Below are positions 1 through 12,286 of a stretch of DNA of 64,000 bases, piece after piece. The notes under the pieces were generated by a model, which saw only the letters and a program-made list of their open reading frames with translations, had not been told where the DNA came from and made no database searches. This DNA is from Erpetoichthys calabaricus (lineage: Eukaryota; Chordata; Cladistia; Polypteriformes; Polypteridae): assembly GCF_900747795.2 (NCBI RefSeq), contig NC_041399.2, positions 133,827,083-133,891,082 on the forward strand, written 5' to 3'. The translations under genes were made by a program, and so were the position numbers. Each line of letters starts with the position of its first letter. Position 1 is the first letter of the stretch.

Positions 1-185
1 ATTATTATTATTATTTTTTGTTTATCCAAAGCAACTTACAAAGCAAACTATAATACATACAAGGATGAATAGAAGGTGCAAGCATCAAAAGCAACAGAAA
101 TAAACAAGATTAAAAATGAGCAATAGGGAGTAGTAATACTGCTGTATAATTAGTTGAAGTTAGACTAAAATCAGTATACTAATAA

Positions 186-1330
186 TAATAATCATAAGTT
201 TTATTTATGTAGCGCCTTTCATACACTCAAGGACACTTTACAATTCAATAAAAACACTAACAAAACAATAGAAATCACATACAAAAAAATGAATAATACT
301 CATTGAAAAGTTTTTAACAGGAGTTTGAAATGAATAATAGATTTTCCCTCGCGAAGGCTGAGAGTAAGAGCATTCCAAATTTTAGGGGCTATCATACTGA
401 AAGCTCTTCCACCCATACTTACTAACCTGTATTTAGGTACAGTGAGTAAGTTAGCGTCGGATGATCGTAATGCACGGGCAGGAGTGTAAGGAAGCAGCAG
501 CTCAGACAGACAATGAGGGGCTAAACCATGAAGGGCTTTAAAGGGGAGAAGAATAATTTTATATTTGATTCTTGAAGAAACTGGTAACCAATGCAAATCA
601 TAGAGGACAGGAGTGATGTGAGCAGATTTTTTAGTGTGTGTAAGTAAACGAGCAGCAGAATTCTGAACATATTGTAACCTATTGATATACAGGGGGTCCT
701 CGGGTTACAATACACAGTAACGTGGCATATGAGTGAGGGAGATGGGGACTAGTTTGGTTGCGCTAGGAAGAAGTGTTCTGTTTGTGTTGCTTTGTTTGGT
801 GACTTTTTGGCCCTTATCATGGCTCTTAAATGAAAGTCAGAGTCTTCAGATGGTAGTGCTTTGAAGAAGAGGAAAGCCATCACGATGGAAGTGAAATTAG
901 ACATTGTGAAGATATCAGAACGAATAAAGGCAAGGATTTTTTTTTTACACTCATTTTTTGTCATATTTTCTGTTACTACAGTACAGTGTACAGTACAGTA
1001 TATTTAGGTCCTTTTCATTTTTCTGTGGCTTAGTTGTGTTTTTATGTTCTAGATTATGATTTTGCAAATGTGTTAGGATAGGTAAGTGACTTAGGCTATG
1101 GTGTGTTTCAACTTACACCAAAATTCGGGTTACATCACTGTTGTAGGAACAAAACTGTGTCGTAACCCGAGGACCCCCCAGTACTTTGTCGTTAGGCCAT
1201 AAAACAATGCATTGCAATAGTCCAGACGGGTAGTGATGAAAGCATGAATGAGTGTTTCAGTATCTTTCACACTGAGGAAAGAATGCAGATGAGCAATGTT
1301 GCAGAGATGATAAAAAGCTGAACTCCTAGC
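186..1330 (-). mobile_element. L2-like LINE 3' fragment, split by a Tigger MITE
   Basis: Minus-strand frames give the C-terminal reverse-transcriptase region. ITTRLDYCNALFYGL is read from the part beyond 1182, and LHWLPVSSRIKYKI with LLPFKALHGLAP from 300-600, motifs shared by L2-clade LINEs. The 3' end near 186-260 has the TTTATTTATGTAGCGCCTTTC tail. A DNA transposon at 690-1181 separates the two halves, which join smoothly once it is removed. Confidence 0.75.
690..1181 (+). mobile_element. Tigger/pogo-like MITE
   Basis: The ends are inverted copies (CAGGGGGTCCTCGGGTTAC against CTGGGGGGTCCTCGGGTTAC) flanked by TA on both sides (688-689 and 1182-1183), as in the Tc1/mariner/pogo superfamily. 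Inside, at about 819-940, the plus strand still reads an N-terminal transposase relic with KKRKAITMEVKLDIVK, the start of the CENP-B-like helix-turn-helix. The rest of the transposase is lost, so it is non-autonomous. Confidence 0.85.
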
Positions 1331-1334
1331 CAGT

Positions 1335-3600
1335 ACAACAATAGCTATCTTGTAGAAGAGACACTAAGCAGTTCCAAAATATTTAATGAAAAGGTGCCTT
1401 TCCAAAAGACTCCCAAACATGAGTAAAATGGGTGCAGTTCAAATAGCCAAAGGGAGATCATTCCAAAGCTTTGGAGCAAAAACTTAGAAGCACGTTTGAG
1501 TCTTGATACATCGGGCAAGATGAGGGACAGTCAGCACAGGAAGAAGAGAAACTTCCTGAAAGGACATATAAAGACACCAAAGGCTGGAGATATTAAGAAG
1601 TAGAACTGTTCCGAGAACCATAGGTCAAAACAAGAGTTATAAACTAGATCATTGCAACAACATGAAGCCAGTAAAGAGAAGCAGAGTAGCAGCAGGACTG
1701 AAATGAGGAACAGAGAACATCAGTTAAGCAGCTGCATTCTGGAGGAGCTCGGGAGGTTAGATAGCAGTTGAAGGGAGCCATGCCAGGAGAGAGTTGTAAT
1801 AGTCCAGCCAAGAAAGAACTAGTGCCTGAACAATTAGCTACATGCCCGATTAGTCAGGAAGGTTCAGATTCACAGAATACTATGAAGAAAGAAACAAGAT
1901 GAATGGGTCACTGAAGAAATATATTCAATGAATGAAAGTGAGGAGATCAGAGTCACACCCACATTCTTGTCCATGACTAATGATGAAAGGGTGACATCTT
2001 CAAGAGTAATGCTTAGAGACAAATCTGAGTAAGAAGATTCAGAAGTTAAGTATAGGATATCTGACTTTGAATGGTTAAGCTTAAGGTGATGAGTATTCAT
2101 CTATGATGAAATGATGAGTTGGCAGAGAAACAACTAGAAATCTGGCTGAAACCTGTGGATCGCAGAAGGAATATGAGAGGAAGATCTATGCATTATCAGC
2201 ATAAAGGTGGTGGGGGCAGCTGTGAGGAGAAGTACCATTACCTAAGGAGCAAATATAGAGAGAAAAGAGAAGTGGACCCAAAACTGATCCTTGAGATACT
2301 GTATGTCTGTGGAGAGTTTCTGGGTCAGTCAGAATGGTAAGACTTGAACACCAGTCCAAAGCAGAACACAAATTTCAAGTTTATTGAGGGGAGGGACAAG
2401 CAAGGAGTGGTTAACAGTATTTAAAATTGATAAAATGTCAAGAAGGGTAAGGACAAAGGAGAGAGAAGCAGCTTAGTCAGATCTAAGAGCATTTGTAACT
2501 GAAAGCAGTGAACTCTTGATAAAATGACTTTTGTATCTAGTAGAAATAGAATCAAAGAAATAGAGTCTTGGACAGATATAACTGAAGGAAGGCAGGATGG
2601 TAATTCTAAGTGGCAGATGGGTTGAAAGGGGATTTCTTCAGAACATGCATCACTTGAGACTTCTTGAAATCAGTAGTAGAGACAGTGGAGGCCAGTGAGT
2701 CATTAAAAAGATAGTTATGCTTCTTTTGTCTTTGACACTCTGTCCCCGGCAGTTATAAAGCCTCATTCAATTCTCTCTATCTTGTGCCACTACTTGGAGG
2801 TTTGTTCCCCTTGCTCTTCTGTCTCTTGCTTCCTCTGTCACCTTATCTTTCCAGCTCTTTAGAAGAGGTGAAGGAAAACAATCCACTGCACTGGTGTTGG
2901 GTCTGTGGTTACAGAGCAGGTCACAAATTTTAGAGTCATTTACAGAGAAGAGAGAGGAAAGAGGAGAATAACAGAGGTGAGTCAGAAGATGCTTTAGGAT
3001 CTCAAACTTTGGATATTAGTGTTTTTGACATTGAATCATTAGGAAAAATGAATGATCATTTTAAACCAGCAGAGCAGCTTAAGAGAGACTTAAAGGTATG
3101 GAAGATGCAATTAGCTTATCTTTCCACGCATGCAATCAAGTTTTGAAAGAAAGATTTCTTTGTAGATAGTAGGGATACAGAGAACCATGACTAGAGATAC
3201 CCATACTTATTTAAAGTGAACGGTTTATTCTTCTTATGCCAGACACTTTCAGCAGAGTTCAGTTCCCTGCTAGTAGAATGGAGGGTGGAAGATGGCCAGG
3301 GTTGGGGAAGAAAGGTACAAGTCGGATGATGGACAAGAGGACAGTGGGCATTGAGAGAAAAAGAGAAGGAAGAAAAGAAAGTGCCTTTTCCAGAGTACAC
3401 CGAGAGCTGGGATAAGCAATCGGGAGAAGGGAATGCAGATAGGATAGAAGGAGAATGGGTTTTAGGACATTGTCAAGGTTTTGTCACATTGTGATAAATG
3501 AAGTTGAAGGAATGAAGGGAGGGAAGGTAGAAGAACAGAAAAGGAAATAAAAAAATGGCCTAAGATATGCAAGGGAGTGATGTATATGGAGGATGGAGAG
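1335..3600 (-). mobile_element. Decayed L2-like LINE
   Basis: Minus-strand frames contain [15 protein letters not shown] and HHLYADNA (reverse-transcriptase active-site region, about 2190-2371). HHLKLNHSKSDILYL follows at 1900-2100, and FAPKLWNDLPLAI near the C-terminus at 1440-1500. Many stops interrupt it. The part above 2400 is too degraded to assign residue by residue, and its upper edge is approximate. Confidence 0.65.
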
Positions 3601-3619
3601 GAGAGATTGAGTGGTTTTA

Positions 3620-5570
3620 CAAATGTAAACCACAAAATAATTGATCTCATTAGTGTTCACCCTTTTAATTTGACACACCTAAATCATCACTGGTGTAGTC
3701 ATTTGGTTTGAGACGTCAAATAATCAATTCAGTGGAGATGACCTGTCTCTTGTCAGTGGGTTTTGATTGACTATAATAGAAATACAGCTGTATTTGTAAG
3801 GTGTAAATTACAGTGAGTCAGTATTGTCACCTAACCTATACATTGAAGACAAAAGAACACTCAAAGCAACTCCTTGAAAAGGTGATTAAAAAGTACAAGC
3901 CAGGGCATGGATGCAAGAAAATATCCAGCACACTGAATATACCATGGATTACAGCTAAATCAGTAATTAAGAAATGGAAAGAGCATGGCACAGAAGTAAA
4001 TCTGCCTACAGCCGTCTGTCCACAAAAAACTGAGTGATTGTACAAGAAGAAGACTAGAAAGGGTAGCCAAAAAGAGACCTATGAGAACTCTGAATCAGTT
4101 TACAATCTACAGTGAAGGAGACAGAGGCTGTATACACATCTGCTGCCTGGGTACTTCACAAATCACAACTTCATGAGATAGTGGCAAACACAAAGCCACT
4201 GTTAAAATAAACAAACGGAAGATACATGGGAGATTCTGAAATTAGCTGGAAAAGTATTTGATGGTCTGATGAGACCAATATTGAGCTTTGGGACCATCAA
4301 ATTAAATGCCATGTTAGAACACAAAATCCCTAACATAAAGCATGGTGGCTGCAGCAATTTTGCTCTGGTAATGCTTCTCTGCAGCAGGTTCTAGAAGAAT
4401 TGTGAGAGTTGAAGGGAAAATTAATGCAACAAAATACAGGGAAATCCTGGAATACAAACTAATGCCGTCTGAAAGAAACCTGTGCCTTGGGAGAAGATTT
4501 GATTTCCAGAAAAACAACAATCCTAAACATAAAGTCAAAGCTACACAAGAATGGCTTGGAAACAACAGCTCTAAATCCGACTGAAAACTTGTTGCTGTTG
4601 TGGGGAACAGCCCGGACACAGACAGGTAGACATGTTGATTTCACCCAACACACGTTTGTTTACAATATTTACATCCATCGAAGTGCACAATACCCAGTGC
4701 CGCAGCACCAATCACCCCTCAAGTCCTTCGCCACAACACAATGCCTTCTCACAGTCTCTGGTCTGCCTCCACTCCTCTCCACCAAGCTTCATCCACTTCC
4801 ACCCGACTCTTGCCATTGACTGGAGTGAGGCAGCCCCTTTTATACACACTGTATGGACTCCAGGTGCATCCTGAGGAGCTTCTGTAGCCACACCCCTGTG
4901 TGGCGGAAGCTCTGACGGTGTATCCGGAAGTCCTCCGCGTGTCCCCAATCCTCTTCCCCCCAGCACTTCCGGGTGTGGCGGAAGTGCTGAGGTCCAGGGC
5001 TCCCAAGGCATCGGGGCGCCCCCTGGTGGTGACCACAGGCCCCTACAGGGTTGAGCTTCCATGCTCTGTACCTGTGGCCCCCAAAACAACCAGGGCGGGC
5101 GCCCCCTCGTGTTCTGGAGGAGGCACAAGCCCTCCTCCTGTCCCCCTGGGCATCTTGGCCGGGCATGAACCCCAGCCGGGTACCACACTGTATTTGAAAA
5201 AGGCGGTTCAATTACAATCCCCATGCAACTTGACAAAGCTGTAGCAGTTTTGCAATGTAATATGGAGATTAATTGCAGTGTCCAGATATGCAAAGCTGAT
5301 AAAGAGATCTGTGCAACAGACACTCGGGGCTGTCATGGCTGCTAAAGGTAACTTGAAGGGGTGAATACTTATTTAATCAATTATTCTGTGATTTATATTT
5401 GTAAATAACTTACACAACTTTGCAGAGATCTGTTCTCACTTTGACATTAAAGAGGCTTTTTCTGTTCATCAATGTTATAGAAGTGAAATTAAATCCACTG
5501 CGATTCAATGTTCTATAATAATAAAATGTAAAAACTTCAGAGAGGGGTGAATACTTTTTATAGGCACTGT
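3620..5570 (+). mobile_element. Decayed Tc1-like transposon containing a solo LTR
   Basis: The plus strand encodes a Tc1 N-terminus at about 3842-4037: EHSKQLLEKVIKKYKPGHG and IPWITAKSVIKKWKEHGTEV, the paired-like DNA-binding region. Later scraps include the KHGGC region near 4340 and the end of the transposase around 4560-5240. The right terminus GAATACTTTTTATAGGCACTG ends near 5569 and matches the common fish Tc1 end. The matching left end is not visible. Several stops and frameshifts make it inactive. Confidence 0.8.
4599..5187 (-). mobile_element. Solo LTR (fossil) inside the Tc1 element
   Basis: This 589-bp GC-rich block interrupts the Tc1 gene and is flanked by a 4-bp direct repeat, CTGT (4595-4598 and 5188-5191). 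On the minus strand it begins TGTGGTACCC and ends TTCCCCACA, the TG...CA ends expected of an LTR, and has a TATA-like GTATAAAAGG near 4840. No internal retroviral region accompanies it, so it is read as the remnant of LTR-LTR recombination. The family is not identified. It is younger than its Tc1 host. Confidence 0.7.
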
Positions 5571-8500
5571 ATATTTGTGACTTTGCATGGTCAGGTAGTT
5601 TAAAATGTTATCTTTTCATCAGATATGGAAATAACATAATCAAAGAGGAAAGTGTATCCCCACTTCAGATACCCATGCTAAAAGAATGTTGCATTAGGAA
5701 AACTGTTCACAATTTCCTCTATTAGACAGCTCCATGCTGGATTAATAGAGTGTTAGTCCAAAGACATCTGAAGCAGAATTCTATAGATTTACTATAGGAA
5801 ATATCTGTGTTCTTTCGGGGCCCAGCCTTGCAGCAGGTTGGGAGTGTTGCCCATTTGCCTTGATCTAGTGAGTCAGTCAAAGAGTGAAATGTTGTCCAGC
5901 TCTCAGTAATCATGTAAGGGTCACTGCTATAGAGTTTTCTTCCTTCCAGCTGCACAATCATGTATAACATTCATTTGTCTCTATTAAAAAGTTCTCTTTC
6001 TAGAAACAAATATAGTTCAGTCAACCTACAATCAAGCCCTTGACTTTTGTTTCAAGCCGATTTTTTTCTTAAAATCACAATATCACTACATTACACTTTA
6101 AAAGTGGGGCAGGTAGTGTGCAAGTTGTAAGCCATCATGTTGGTTTATTTTATGACAAATTATTTTGAAATTGACAAATGACAATAAAGCACTAGTCAGG
6201 TATCTCTTCCCTTTTCTGTTCTATTTAAGTAGATATCTGGCCAGCATGTCTGATAGTCAGGGAGCAGAAATCCTCCCTACATATGTGGAATCATTATGAA
6301 GTTTTGGGGTAAAGTTGGCTACATCATATTGTGCTCTTCGGTGGTCATGTTAGAAAGAAAAGACTTATGAGTCCAAGATATACAGCTGTTTTCTTTTATA
6401 TTTTCTTAAGCCACTTCTTTCCTCGGAGGTGTGGGTGTTTGCGGTTGTCACCCTCTCTGAATGTTTGGAATGCAGTATATCTGCTGCCCTACATCTTTGA
6501 TCCTATCTTGCCCCCCTCTGCTTGATTTCTCTTCCTCCTTCTCTTTCCAGTTCACAAATATACCACTGTATGACAATTTTTCAAATATGTTGGCTGCCAT
6601 TTAGTCCTTTCTGACTACAAGAAGTGCAACTGCCTTGTAGCCCATTCAACAAGTTAACATGACCACCGTGAACCACAATCTAGCATGGGTGACCCAGCCA
6701 TGTTACTATAGTACATAATGTTCTAAGCAAGAGGAAAAGGACTTTTGGTTCTGTACAGCCAATCCGTGGACATCTACAGTTAGCAATTTTGCACAGGTTT
6801 GATATAGCATTGGTTCAACAAATAAGTAGTTTATTTTTCTGGGTTCAGAACGGCAAGTCAGTAATAATTCAGTGTCTGACAACATAATTGCCTCAAAAAG
6901 AATTGTGTTGAAGTACCCATCAAATCTACTTAGATAAATCTCCCATTCTACTGTTATGTAAGCATGATTTCTTTAACCTCTTATAAAGAATTCTCATCCA
7001 GCAATTTATTTATTTATTTCTCAAACTTCAATTTCTGTTTGAAGCAAGAATCAATGACAGGTCTCTCTACAGCCTAAATCCAGTACACTGTAGTTAAAAA
7101 GTGTAGCCTGAAAAGTAATTTCTTAACTTTTGGAGCACAGATATTTACAAAACATTCACCCTGATATATAGTTTCCTTATGTAACTAATTTAGCTCTCCC
7201 TACTGGTTACATTTGTTTCAGAAATGGGATTAATCAGGTTTAGTTGGCATTTAAAAATGAAGCAATAACATTTGCAAATTAACATGCATGTCAGTTCTCT
7301 TTCTGTACCTGCAAGACTTTTATCACAGTTAAAATGAAACTTAATTCAGCATCCTGCAGTGCTTCAGTAGGTGACAACAGAATTTTTTAAAACAAATAAC
7401 ACATTATTGTTTGCATCATATTTACACAAAACTAAATTAGCACGTTTCTGTAGAGTTCTGTAGAAAGAATCTGTGCCTTTGAGATCACATTGTCTTACAT
7501 TTCATTCAGTGGTGCAGCTCTAATTTATTCAAGTTACAATTTAATTCTTTGCTGCACGAATGGGCAGAATTTCCGAGGCCATGTAAAACATTGCTCCTCT
7601 AGTGCAGAGCCGGTTCATTCTCCGACATTTCAACGGAATCAGCATTAATCCATTTTGTCAATATGCAAATCTGTCATTTTTTCTTTTATAATCTTCACTC
7701 TGTCTCTCCTGCTTGGTGTATCTCTCACACTTTGTTTTAAACTGGGAGCATTGACAGCTTACTTCTTGAGTCTCAGTTTTTTGAGCATAACAATCTCTCT
7801 GGACTTATTGTTGAGGGGGTGGGGGATGGTCAAGCAGTTTTAATCTGTACAGAAACTCTACCCAGGTAACACTGCAATGATGAAAGAACACATCTGTCTA
7901 AACATTTTGTGAGCTGAACTTTCCACTAAAGGGTTACAGAAATGTTAAGTGTACTGTTTATCACTTAAAAGCAGTTTTATTAGAATATCTGAAATGCTTG
8001 ACAATTCTTTTACAGCCAGACAAACTATCCATCCATTCATCCATTTATTTTCTGGCCCTTCCTGATCCAGTCTAGGATCAAGGAGAGCTGCACTTCTAAA
8101 TAAATCTTGCTAAGCTTTTTCCAAATTATATCGGTGTTTGATAGGAAAAGTAAAAAAGAAGCAGATCATATTTCAGGTGTACTTTTTTCATTTATGTAAC
8201 TAAAGTAAGATATTACTTTACATATTTACCATTAAGAGCCTTGAAAAAAATGAAAAATAACAAATATGTATATGTATTAATATGTGTATATATAGAGTGT
8301 ATATTTTGCAAATTACTTTAACTGTATTATTAGTACAGCCTATGTTTTGTATGGTAATTCGGCATTGGTAGGCAACACCAAAACAGTGCAAAATCAGGGC
8401 CGTCCTTGGACCATTCCTAATGCACATGTAATGTAACAGCTTTGAGCTGTTCGTTCTACTTTTTTTTTCCCTCCCAGACAAATCTCTAACCTCCTTCTTT

Positions 8501-8934
8501 AAATTCACGCGGAATGTTGAAAAGAGTCATGCTTTCAGGGATGAGCAGTGCAATTGCTCATTACAATAGTAGGCTCTTTTTAATGTAACCAATAGGGGGC
8601 AATCAACACAAAAAAATAGATTGCAAGGGGCACAGTTCAGTTCACCCATTACTATAGTCCTTCACAATACTTGAATTGGGGTAAAGCGAGTGTTTTAAGG
8701 GGTCTGTAATATAATAGAGAGATTATCTGTAATACTTGATCATATTCTACTGATTGATAGATGTCAGCCAACAGCCCACTCATTTTTTTCCCTGTTTCTG
8801 TCTAATTAATTTAAAAGGCATGTGTTTGTCTGGTATACACATCCATACTGTTGAACCTGCCTCCAGCAAGTTTTGTATTGATTCCAAATTGGTACGGGAC
8901 AGATCACAGCCTATTTTAATTATATAATATAATA
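5571..8934. other. No gene or clear mobile element seen
   Basis: AT-rich single-copy-looking DNA with short chance frames only. A small stretch at 8027-8100 resembles the tail of the SINE family found elsewhere (ATCCATCCATTCATCC). Nothing else could be supported. Confidence 0.5.
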
Positions 8935-8989
8935 CTAGCAAAATACCTGCGCTTCGCAGCGGAGAAGTAGTGTGTTAAAGAGGTTATGT

Positions 8990-9055
8990 AAACATATATA
9001 TACATATACATATATATACATATCTACATATACACATATCTACATATACATATAT

Positions 9056-9142
<87 letters not shown>

Positions 9143-9216
9143 CACATCCACATATATATACATATATATATACACACATACATAAACACACACATATACA
9201 TATATACTGTACATAC
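8990..9216. repeat. (TA)n / (CATA)n microsatellite
   Basis: A long TA-rich run with interspersed CATA units. The frames of 64-100 aa it generates on both strands are pure Tyr/Ile artefacts. Confidence 0.95.
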
Positions 9217-9546
9217 ATACATAGTGCGTTGTAACACGGGCTGTGATTGTTACATGGGAGGGAGACGATAAATCACAGCTTCCCACTTTCTAATCGGGCC
9301 TGTGATTGGTACTTTGACTGATGCCCAGATCCCACAGTATCTCCCCTTAGGAGAGGCGTTAGGCAAGTGTAATTGAATAGTGGTGCTGCAAGTTTAGCTT
9401 TACACCTGTTTTTAAGGCTTATTGACTGAAAGGGGCTTTCATGAAAAAACTTAGGGCTTTGCTACAGGATACACCCTCCACAAGTTAAGGAAGTAAAAAT
9501 AAAGGTATATATTTCTGTTTTATTTAAATCTTTTAAGTTTGTTTGC

Positions 9547-9854
9547 GGGCGGCATGGTGGCGCAGTGAAAGGTGCCAGTTAGGAGACCCGGGTTCGCTTC
9601 CCTGCGTGGAGTTTGAATGTTCTCCCCGTGTCTGTCTGGGTTTCCTCCGGGTACTCCGGTTTCCTCCCACAGTCCAAAGACATGCAGGTTAGGTGCATTG
9701 GCGATTCTAAATTGTCCCTGGTGTGTGTGGGTGTGTGCGCCCTGCGGTGGGCTGGCACCTTGCCTGGGGTTTGTTTCCTGCCTTGTGCCCTGTGTTGGTA
9801 GGGATTGGCTCCTGTATTTAGGATATAGCGGGTTGGATAATGGATGGATGGACA
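9547..9854 (+). mobile_element. tRNA-derived SINE (GGCGGCAYGGTGGCGCAG family)
   Basis: The head GGCGGCATGGTGGCGCAGTG contains a box A-like segment, and GGGTTCGCTTCC further on is a box B. The body has the CCAAAGACATGCAGGTTAGG core and the tail is (ATGG)n. A flanking imperfect repeat (TTTGTTTGC at 9538-9546, TTTGTATGC at 9855-9863) fits target-site duplication. It interrupts the left arm of the inverted repeat at 9398-9912. Confidence 0.85.
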
Positions 9855-9917
9855 TTTGTATGCATAGCCCCATTTGCCCGTTTTCGTTTTTTTTCTTTCT
9901 TCAGTAATATTTCAGCA

Positions 9918-10085
9918 AACCCGGAGCTTGTCAGTTCAAATCCTGGTACTGACACCACTGTGTGACCCTGAGGAAGTCACTTCACCTGCCTGTACTGCAA
10001 AAAACAAAAGTAATGTAACAAATTGTACCTCAGATGTTGCAAGTTGCTGGAATAAAGGCATAAGTAAAATAGATAAATATGTATT
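9918..10085 (+). mobile_element. Second-type tRNA SINE fragment
   Basis: AGTTCAAATCCTGG is a tRNA box B. It is followed by CACTGTGTGACCCTGAGG, and the tail has degenerate L2/V-SINE-like AATAAAGGCATAAGTAAA. It sits in the spacer of the inverted repeat. The box A half is missing. Confidence 0.6.
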
Positions 10086-10660
10086 ATACACATAGGAACT
10101 ATTCATTTATTTTCAGTTAAGTCATCTGCAGCAAACCTTTATAAATGAGGGTTTCTCCTTTTTAGATAGTGCAAACTGTTTCTTCTTCATTGAGGTTTTC
10201 TCTTGGAGAGCTTTTTTCATTTCATTGAAAATTAAAGCAGCAGCTGCCAAAATATGTAGCTTTCTTATTAATTTTTCAACATTGTGTAAAATAACTTTAT
10301 AAAGTAACATAAAAGGTTTAAATACTGGTTATCCTTTTACACTAACCTATTACTAAAGAGATACAAAAAAAGTTAAATGCATATGTTGTTTTTCTTTAAG
10401 GAGATTAAATATTACTGAAGAAAGAAAAAAAAAAACTAAAACAGCCAAATGGGGCTATGCATACGAACTTAAAAGGTTTAAATAAAACAGAAATATATCA
10501 CCTTATTTTTACTTCCTTAACTTGTGGAGGGTGTATCCTGTAGCAAAGCCCTAACTTTTTTCGTGAAAGCCCGTTTCAGTCAATAAGTCTTAAAAACAGG
10601 TGTAAAGATATTGACAATAAGCTACGCAAACCCACCAAGACATGGAATCGTTTAAATCAA

Positions 10661-12286
10661 GTATCATTACATCTTCCTTTCTTAAAGAGAAGTAAGGCAG
10701 TACTTATAAGCTTAGTAATGTTATACATTTCAAATGCTACTTTGATAAACTTTATCACTTCAAACAACTGAACTATCCAGAACATTTCAGGCATACATCC
10801 AGCATTCAAACTATGTATAAAAAGCACAGCTGTTAAAGGAATTCAGCATTTCTTAATTGAAAATGTTCCTTTAATCCTCAACATGTCTCAATGAGTCGTT
10901 CTGGTGGTTTTACTTGACGTTTTGATCTTCTGGTTAATTGTGTTTGCAGTTGAGATGTTCTTTCCTGATTTATACTTGTTTTCTCGTTAATATTTGTTTC
11001 GCTGGTGTTAGTGTTCTGATTAGAGGTTATTGGTCCTTTGATGTCTCGACGGTTTCTTCTTAGAACAGCTCCTATTACGCAATTCCGTCACATACTGGTC
11101 TATTGTTTCGCCGCTTTTCTGGAAACATGTAAAAAACTTGTGCCGCTCAAACGTCACATTGCGCCTTGGGTTGCAATACGCTTCGAATTTTTCAACTATT
11201 TTGTTCAATTTCATATTGTCTCCATCTTCTTCAAACTGAAAATTGTTATACACCTCTAGCGCCTCTTCGCCAATTACATGTAGAAGCATAGACGCTTTCA
11301 TTTTTTCACTTTTCCTATCTGCTTCAATCGCAGCAAGATACAACTCGAATCTCTGTTTAAATCTTTTCCAATTTTCAGCTACATTTCCCTTTAACTGGAG
11401 ATTTGGTGGGGACTGTAATTCTTCCATATTTTTTTTCTCTTTTGCTAGAACGTCTTAGCGCTTTCTGACCACGTTTTCGGATTACTCACAGACACGAGAC
11501 TCATTCAAAAGCTGAACCTCTTCTTCACATTTCTCTTCCAGTCCGCCACTTCTGACACCATGTAGTGATCTTGTTAGGTTCGTAGTTTAATCAATACACA
11601 GGATTGAAAGATATAATAACTTTTTAATAGACAGACTTTAGAGACATTTACTGTACATGTTACTACTCGTTCTTTAGTTCACGCCCATTCTCCTACTTGC
11701 ATCGGCATTCACAGGCATTACTAATCATTCTGTAAGTATCCCTTAATAGACCTTACTAATCAACTATCATTACAAAATCCAACGTGGTTTGTGCCCTTCA
11801 GAATGAAAACAGTTTGCATTTACTTTTTTAATAAAAGGCGAGCTTTTAAGCCTGAGAAATCACCCCGTAAATGCACACGTTTAATTGCACATGTGTTAAT
11901 ATGTATGCTTACACAGTATTAAACCCACCGAGACATGGAATCGTTTAAATCAAGGCGCTGCACTACATTTACTGTACATGTTACTACTCGTTCTTTAGTT
12001 CACGCCCATTCTCCTACTTGCATCCGCATTCACAGGCATTACTAATCATTCTGTAAGTATCCCTTAATAGACGTTACTAATCAACTATCATTACAAAATC
12101 CAACGTGGTTTGTGCCCTTCAGGATGAAAACAGTTTGCATTTACTTTTTTAATAAAAGGCAAGCTTTTAAGCCTGAGAAATCACCCCGTAAATGCACACG
12201 TTTAATTGCGCAAATGTTAATATGTATGCTTACACAGTATTAAACCCACCAAGACATGGAATCATTTAAATCAAGGCGCTGCGCTA
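10661..12286 (-). mobile_element. Broken LTR-retrotransposon (Gypsy-like), nested in the Helitron
   Basis: The minus strand carries a gag-like capsid region at 11020-11427 (KGNVAENWKRFKQRFELYL, typical of Ty3/Gypsy-type gag in animals). It also has a primer-binding-site-like TGGTGTCAGAAGTGG at 11560-11546 and, directly before that, an LTR-like block at 11561-11967 with TGTAGTG/CACTACA ends. No pol region and no second full LTR are recognised, so it is an incomplete fossil. A 321-bp tandem duplication overlaps the LTR, so its outer edge is uncertain. Confidence 0.6.
11644..12285. repeat. 321-bp tandem duplication
   Basis: The block 11644-11964 is repeated at 11965-12285 with only scattered differences. 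The final 33 bases (AACCCACCRAGACATGG...) occur a third time at 10627-10660. The near-identity implies a recent duplication. Confidence 0.9.

Larger units (their letters stand above)
9398..10608. repeat. Large inverted repeat inside the Helitron
   Basis: The left arm is 9398-9912, about 207 bp once the SINE is removed. The right arm is 10408-10608 (201 bp). Both carry the GGATACACCCTCCACAAG core and the GCATAGCCCCATTTG end in opposite orientation, with few differences. The spacer of about 0.5 kb holds a SINE fragment. Confidence 0.85.

Noticed and set aside
4712-5323. Long minus-strand frame of about 200 codons and overlapping frames of 95-123 codons
   Set aside because: They lie almost wholly in the GC-rich solo LTR at 4599-5187, where stops are rare by composition. 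There is no domain and no conservation signal.
8972-9286. Frames of 64-100 codons on both strands
   Set aside because: They are Tyr/Ile repeats generated by the (TA)n/(CATA)n microsatellite.
9520-9907. Frames of up to 117 codons around 9520-9907
   Set aside because: They are translations of a SINE.
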